This document shows, one piece after another, positions 59,859-64,000 of a stretch of DNA of 64,000 nt; the first letter of the stretch is position 1, and each line of letters begins with the position of its first letter. The notes below the pieces were generated by a model. The model saw nothing but the letters and a program-made list of their open reading frames with translations. It was not told where the DNA came from and did not search any database. This stretch comes from an uncultured Pelagibacteraceae bacterium (GTDB taxonomy: Bacteria; Pseudomonadota; Alphaproteobacteria; Pelagibacterales; Pelagibacteraceae): contig CACMIX010000004.1 in the NCBI GenBank assembly GCA_902613855.1, positions 62,001 through 126,000 on the forward strand. The letters are read 5' to 3'. A program made the translations under genes and the position numbers.

Positions 59859-60287
59859 ATGATCAAATACAAGTTAATCTGTAAAGACTGTAATAATAAA
59901 TTTGATAGTTGGTTCGCATCATCTAATGAATATGAAAAGTTAAAAAAAAGAAAATTTTTGACTTGTCATAATTGTAACTCATTAAAAGTAGAAAAAACTT
60001 TGATGGCTCCACAATTAATAAACAGCAAAACTAAATCTGAAACAAAATTTAATACTGCAAAATATCAAAAAATTAAAAAAACCATTAAAAATTATCAAAA
60101 GTTTATTAAAGATAATTTTAAATATGTAGGAGACAATTTTGCTTATGAGGCAAGATCAATTCATTATAATAATAAAAAAAAATCTAAAGGTATATATGGA
60201 AGTGCCTCAACACAAGATCTTAAAGAGCTTAAAGATGAAGGTATAGAGGCTCAGATGTTTCCTTGGATAGAAGACAAGGAAAATTAA
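59859..60287 (+). CDS. DUF1178 family protein
   Basis: MIKYKLICKDCNNKFDSWFASSNEYEKLKKRKFLTCHNCNS zinc-ribbon-like; adjacent to ubiG. Confidence 0.87.
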   Translation: MIKYKLICKDCNNKFDSWFASSNEYEKLKKRKFLTCHNCNSLKVEKTLMAPQLINSKTKSETKFNTAKYQKIKKTIKNYQKFIKDNFKYVGDNFAYEARSIHYNNKKKSKGIYGSASTQDLKELKDEGIEAQMFPWIEDKEN

Positions 60288-61006
60288 TTTTTTAAAAATT
60301 TCGCAATATAATTAACTGAAAGGTCGTTTGTAATACTCCACTCATCTTTAATTATATTAAAATTCATTCCATCAAACTTTTTTAAAGATAAATTATTTTT
60401 GGTCAAAATCTTTTTAAGCTCCTCAGGTTTAACAAATTTTTCCCACTCATGAGTTCCAATTGGTAACCATCTTAAAACGTACTCTGCTCCAACTATAGCA
60501 AACACATATGACTTTAAAGTTTTATTAATTGTTGCAACAAACATAAGTCCATTTTTCTTGAGAAGTTTAGAGCATGATTTTAGAAAGAAAGAAATATCTT
60601 CTACATGCTCAACTATTTCCATATTGAGTATTACATCAAATTTTTTTGTAATTTTTAATTTTTCAGGAGACGAACAAATATAATCTATTTTAAGGCCATT
60701 TTTTTTAGCATGAAGTTTTGCAATTTTAATATTTTTAACTGATGCATCGATACCTGTAATATTAGCACCCAATCTACACATTGGTTCAGAAAGTAACCCT
60801 CCACCACAACCAATATCTAAAATATTAATTCCAGATAAAGGGTTAGCTTTATTTCTTGTTTTAAATTGTTCAATTATATTTTCTTTAATATATTTAATCC
60901 TTATTGGATTGAATTTGTGCAGAGGTTTAAATTTTCCATGGGGATCCCACCATTCATCCGCCATATTTGAAAATTTTTCTATTTCTTTTTTATTTACGCT
61001 ACTCAT
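60284..61006 (-). CDS. ubiG: Ubiquinone biosynthesis O-methyltransferase
   Basis: ADEWWDPHGKFKPLHKFNPIR, ILDIGCGGGLLSEPMCRLG. Confidence 0.96.
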   Translation of the reverse strand: MSSVNKKEIEKFSNMADEWWDPHGKFKPLHKFNPIRIKYIKENIIEQFKTRNKANPLSGINILDIGCGGGLLSEPMCRLGANITGIDASVKNIKIAKLHAKKNGLKIDYICSSPEKLKITKKFDVILNMEIVEHVEDISFFLKSCSKLLKKNGLMFVATINKTLKSYVFAIVGAEYVLRWLPIGTHEWEKFVKPEELKKILTKNNLSLKKFDGMNFNIIKDEWSITNDLSVNYIAKFLKN

Positions 61007-61082
61007 GTGAGATAATTAGTTGACATAGCAATTAAGATGTATTTTATCAAATATTAATTAAATAATTATTATTCAGCTGATC

Positions 61083-62294
61083 ATGAAAACTGTAGTACTT
61101 AAATTTGGTGGAACTTCCGTCGGTAGTATCGATAGAATTAAAAAAGTGTGTAAAATTATAGCTTCTTATAAAAAGAAAAAATATAAGGTAGCAGTAATTT
61201 CTTCTGCCATGAGCGGTGTTACTAATGATCTAATTAATAAATCAATGTCAATTAGTAACAATTTTGATTTAGCAGAATATGACGCACTGGTATCTACTGG
61301 TGAACAAGCTTCATGTGCGCTTATAGCAGGTCGTTTGAAACATATTGGCTTAAAATCTAGATCTTGGTTATCTTGGCAGTTACCTATTATTACAGAGGGC
61401 AATTACTCAAACGCTAGAATAAATAAAATAAATGTTAAGGAATTAAATAAATTTATTAAAAGTGGTGGTATTCCAATTGTTACTGGTTTCCAAGGAATTA
61501 ATAAAAATTTTAGAATAACTACTATTGGTAGAAGTGGATCTGATGCTACAGCAATAATGTTAGCCAAGTATATTAAAGCCGATGAATGTATAATCTATAC
61601 AGATGTAGAAGGAGTATATACTACTGACCCGAGACAGCACAAAAAAGCAAAAAAAATTAACAAAATTTTTTATGATGAGATGCTTGAAATGGCATCATTA
61701 GGCTCAAAAGTTATGCAACCAACTTCAATTCAGGATGCAAAGCTGAATAAAATAGATATTAAAGTAAAATCCTCTTTTGCATTCAAGTCAGGGACTTTAA
61801 TTACAAATTCTAAAAAATCATTTAGTGATCAAATAATTACAGGAATTTCATCAACTAAAAATGATGCCAAAATTACAATAGTTAGTGTTAAGGATAGGCC
61901 AGGTGTTGCTGCATCAATTTTCAAACCACTATCTAAAAACTTGATAAACGTTGATATGGTCGTTCAAAATATCTCACAAAATGGAAAGAATACTGATTTG
62001 ACTTTTACAATTAAATCTGAGGATCTTAAAAAAACTGAAAAGCTCATAAAAGAAAACAAAAGTATTTCATATAAAAAATTATCTTTTGATAGAAATGTCT
62101 CTAAAGTATCAATAATTGGTGTTGGCATGATTACAACACCTGGAATAACTTACAGAATGTTCCAAGCTTTAGCTGCAAAAAAAATAAATATTTTAGTTAT
62201 TTCAACATCTGAAATTAAAATTTCAGTTTTAGTATCAGCAAAGCATGTTAAAAAGGCAATTGCATCTTTACATAAGGAATTTAAACTAGATTAA
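61083..62294 (+). CDS. lysC: Aspartate kinase
   Basis: [30 protein letters not shown], two ACT domains. Confidence 0.96.
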   Translation: MKTVVLKFGGTSVGSIDRIKKVCKIIASYKKKKYKVAVISSAMSGVTNDLINKSMSISNNFDLAEYDALVSTGEQASCALIAGRLKHIGLKSRSWLSWQLPIITEGNYSNARINKINVKELNKFIKSGGIPIVTGFQGINKNFRITTIGRSGSDATAIMLAKYIKADECIIYTDVEGVYTTDPRQHKKAKKINKIFYDEMLEMASLGSKVMQPTSIQDAKLNKIDIKVKSSFAFKSGTLITNSKKSFSDQIITGISSTKNDAKITIVSVKDRPGVAASIFKPLSKNLINVDMVVQNISQNGKNTDLTFTIKSEDLKKTEKLIKENKSISYKKLSFDRNVSKVSIIGVGMITTPGITYRMFQALAAKKINILVISTSEIKISVLVSAKHVKKAIASLHKEFKLD

Positions 62295-62298
62295 TTTC

Positions 62299-63393
62299 AT
62301 GAGTGTTAGGCCATTTAGAGATATCAGAAGAAGAAAAACAAAAGTAATAAATGTTGGTGATGTTAAAATTGGAGGAGATAACCCAATTTCTGTTCAATCA
62401 ATGACCAATACTTTAACAACAGATGTTAAAGCAACAATTAATCAAATTAATGATATTGCTGAGGAAGGGGCAGATATAGTTAGAGTTTCATGTCCAGATG
62501 CAGAATCAACCAGCGCTCTTAAAGAAATAGTTAAACATGTATCCATTCCAGTTGTAGCAGACATTCATTTTCATTATAAAAGGGCAATTGAAGCAGCTGA
62601 AAACGGAGCTAAATGTTTAAGAATAAATCCTGGAAATATTGGTGAGGAATCAAAAATTCATGAAGTTCTTAGTGCTGCTAAGAACAATGATTGCTCAGTT
62701 AGAATTGGAGTAAATGCAGGATCATTAGAAAAAGATATATTAGATAAGTTTAAAGAACCTTGTCCAGAAGCCCTAGTGGAAAGTGCATTAAGAAATATAA
62801 AAATATTAGAAGATAAAGATTTTTTTAATTTTAAGATAAGTGTTAAGTCTTCTGATGTTTTTTTATCAATTGCTGCTTATAGACAATTATCTAAAGTATG
62901 TGATTATCCTCTACATTTGGGAATTACTGAGGCTGGTAGTTTTGTATCTGGAAGCATAAAGTCTTCTATAGGACTTGGAAGTCTATTAATGGATGGCATT
63001 GGAGATACAATAAGGATCTCCTTATCAGATAATCCAACAAAAGAAGTTACTATAGGAAATGAAATTCTAAAATCGTTAAATCTAAGAAATAGAGGTGTTA
63101 AAATCATATCTTGCCCCTCTTGTGCAAGGCAAGCTTTTCAAGTGATTGATACAGTAAAAATATTAGAAGAAAAACTATCTCATATAAAAACTCCAATAAC
63201 TCTCTCAATAATTGGGTGTGTTGTAAATGGTCCAGGAGAAGCAGCTATGACTGATATAGGTATTACTGGAGGTGGAAAAGGTAATAATATGCTTTATTTG
63301 TCTGGAGTTCAAAATGAAAAGGTTTTGACCAAAGATATTATTGAAAAAGTTGTTTCTGAAGTTGAAAAAAGAGCATCTGAGCTAGAAAACTAA
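62299..63393 (+). CDS. ispG: 4-hydroxy-3-methylbut-2-enyl diphosphate synthase
   Basis: [39 protein letters not shown]. Confidence 0.96.
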   Translation: MSVRPFRDIRRRKTKVINVGDVKIGGDNPISVQSMTNTLTTDVKATINQINDIAEEGADIVRVSCPDAESTSALKEIVKHVSIPVVADIHFHYKRAIEAAENGAKCLRINPGNIGEESKIHEVLSAAKNNDCSVRIGVNAGSLEKDILDKFKEPCPEALVESALRNIKILEDKDFFNFKISVKSSDVFLSIAAYRQLSKVCDYPLHLGITEAGSFVSGSIKSSIGLGSLLMDGIGDTIRISLSDNPTKEVTIGNEILKSLNLRNRGVKIISCPSCARQAFQVIDTVKILEEKLSHIKTPITLSIIGCVVNGPGEAAMTDIGITGGGKGNNMLYLSGVQNEKVLTKDIIEKVVSEVEKRASELEN

Positions 63394-63395
63394 AA

Positions 63396-64000
63396 ATGAT
63401 ACCTAATAAAACAATTGAAGAACTTATATCAAGGCATTCTTCGTTAGAAAAAGATTTATCATCTGGGACTATAGATAAAAAATTATTTGCAGAAAAATCA
63501 AAAGAATATTCAGATGTAAATGAAATTATTGAAAATGCAAAAAAATATATTTCATTTGATGATGATAAGAAAGAATTACTGAAAATATTAGATGACAATT
63601 CATCAGATGATGAATTAAGAAATATGGCTGAAACTGAATTAAGTGATTTAGAAATACAACATGAGATAAATGAAAAAAAATTAAAATTATTTTTACTACC
63701 AAAAGATGAAGCAGATAAAAAAAATGCTATTATAGAAATAAGAGCAGGTACAGGTGGATTAGAAGCAAGTTTATTTGCATCTGATCTTTTTAAAATGTAT
63801 GAAAAAGTAAGCCATAAAAAGAAATGGTTATTAGAACTTATTTCAATTTCAAGAAGTGATGCTGGTGGCCTAAAGGAAGTTATTGCTTTAATTAAAGGTA
63901 ATAACATTTATTCAACACTTAAATATGAGAGTGGAGTTCATCGAGTACAAAGAGTTCCTGATACTGAAACTCAAGGAAGGGTTCATACATCAGCAGCGAC
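63396..64000 (+). CDS. prfA: Peptide chain release factor 1, N-terminal part (truncated by window)
   Basis: Open frame to edge: [50 protein letters not shown]. Confidence 0.94.
   Translation, partial: MIPNKTIEELISRHSSLEKDLSSGTIDKKLFAEKSKEYSDVNEIIENAKKYISFDDDKKELLKILDDNSSDDELRNMAETELSDLEIQHEINEKKLKLFLLPKDEADKKNAIIEIRAGTGGLEASLFASDLFKMYEKVSHKKKWLLELISISRSDAGGLKEVIALIKGNNIYSTLKYESGVHRVQRVPDTETQGRVHTSAA

Noticed and set aside
63338-63907. 189-aa minus-strand ORF opposite ispG/prfA
   Set aside because: Antisense to the clear prfA reading frame.
1-64000. Search for CRISPR arrays, IS elements, prophage, toxin-antitoxin or defence genes
   Set aside because: No regularly spaced repeats, transposase/integrase, or recognised defence domains seen; gene content is core metabolism and information processing.

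Overview
AT-rich, gene-dense chromosomal segment of a streamlined alphaproteobacterium, most likely SAR11/Pelagibacterales. I infer this from gene order, base composition, and a glycine riboswitch in front of malate synthase. About 70 protein genes are supported. They cover His, Arg, Trp, Lys/DAP, shikimate, Kdo and fatty-acid synthesis plus translation, replication and secretion. RNA features are tRNA-Thr, tRNA-Phe, tRNA-His, an SRP (4.5S) RNA and a tandem glycine riboswitch. I see no CRISPR array, prophage, transposon or recognisable defence island, so this is mostly core genome. The most interesting signals are: (i) structured RNAs fused almost directly to downstream ORFs (tRNA-His 4 nt before hisS, SRP RNA 6 nt before dnaX, glycine riboswitch about 1 nt before glcB); (ii) a tRNA-His/HisRS pair with non-standard identity elements next to hisZ-hisG; (iii) two A9 slippery runs in dnaX where either slippage direction truncates tau to a gamma-sized product; (iv) an RmuC/PD-(D/E)XK/ExoI cassette where addAB usually precedes trxA-folC; (v) AccA with a C-terminal predicted membrane helix; (vi) CobS/CobT with a J-protein and BolA but no cobalamin genes; (vii) convergent genes sharing palindromic stop codons; (viii) a 21-bp divergent promoter with -10 boxes on both strands. 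Small genes missing from the ORF track (rpmH, a 33-aa ORF before dcd, a 44-aa membrane ORF) were read by hand.
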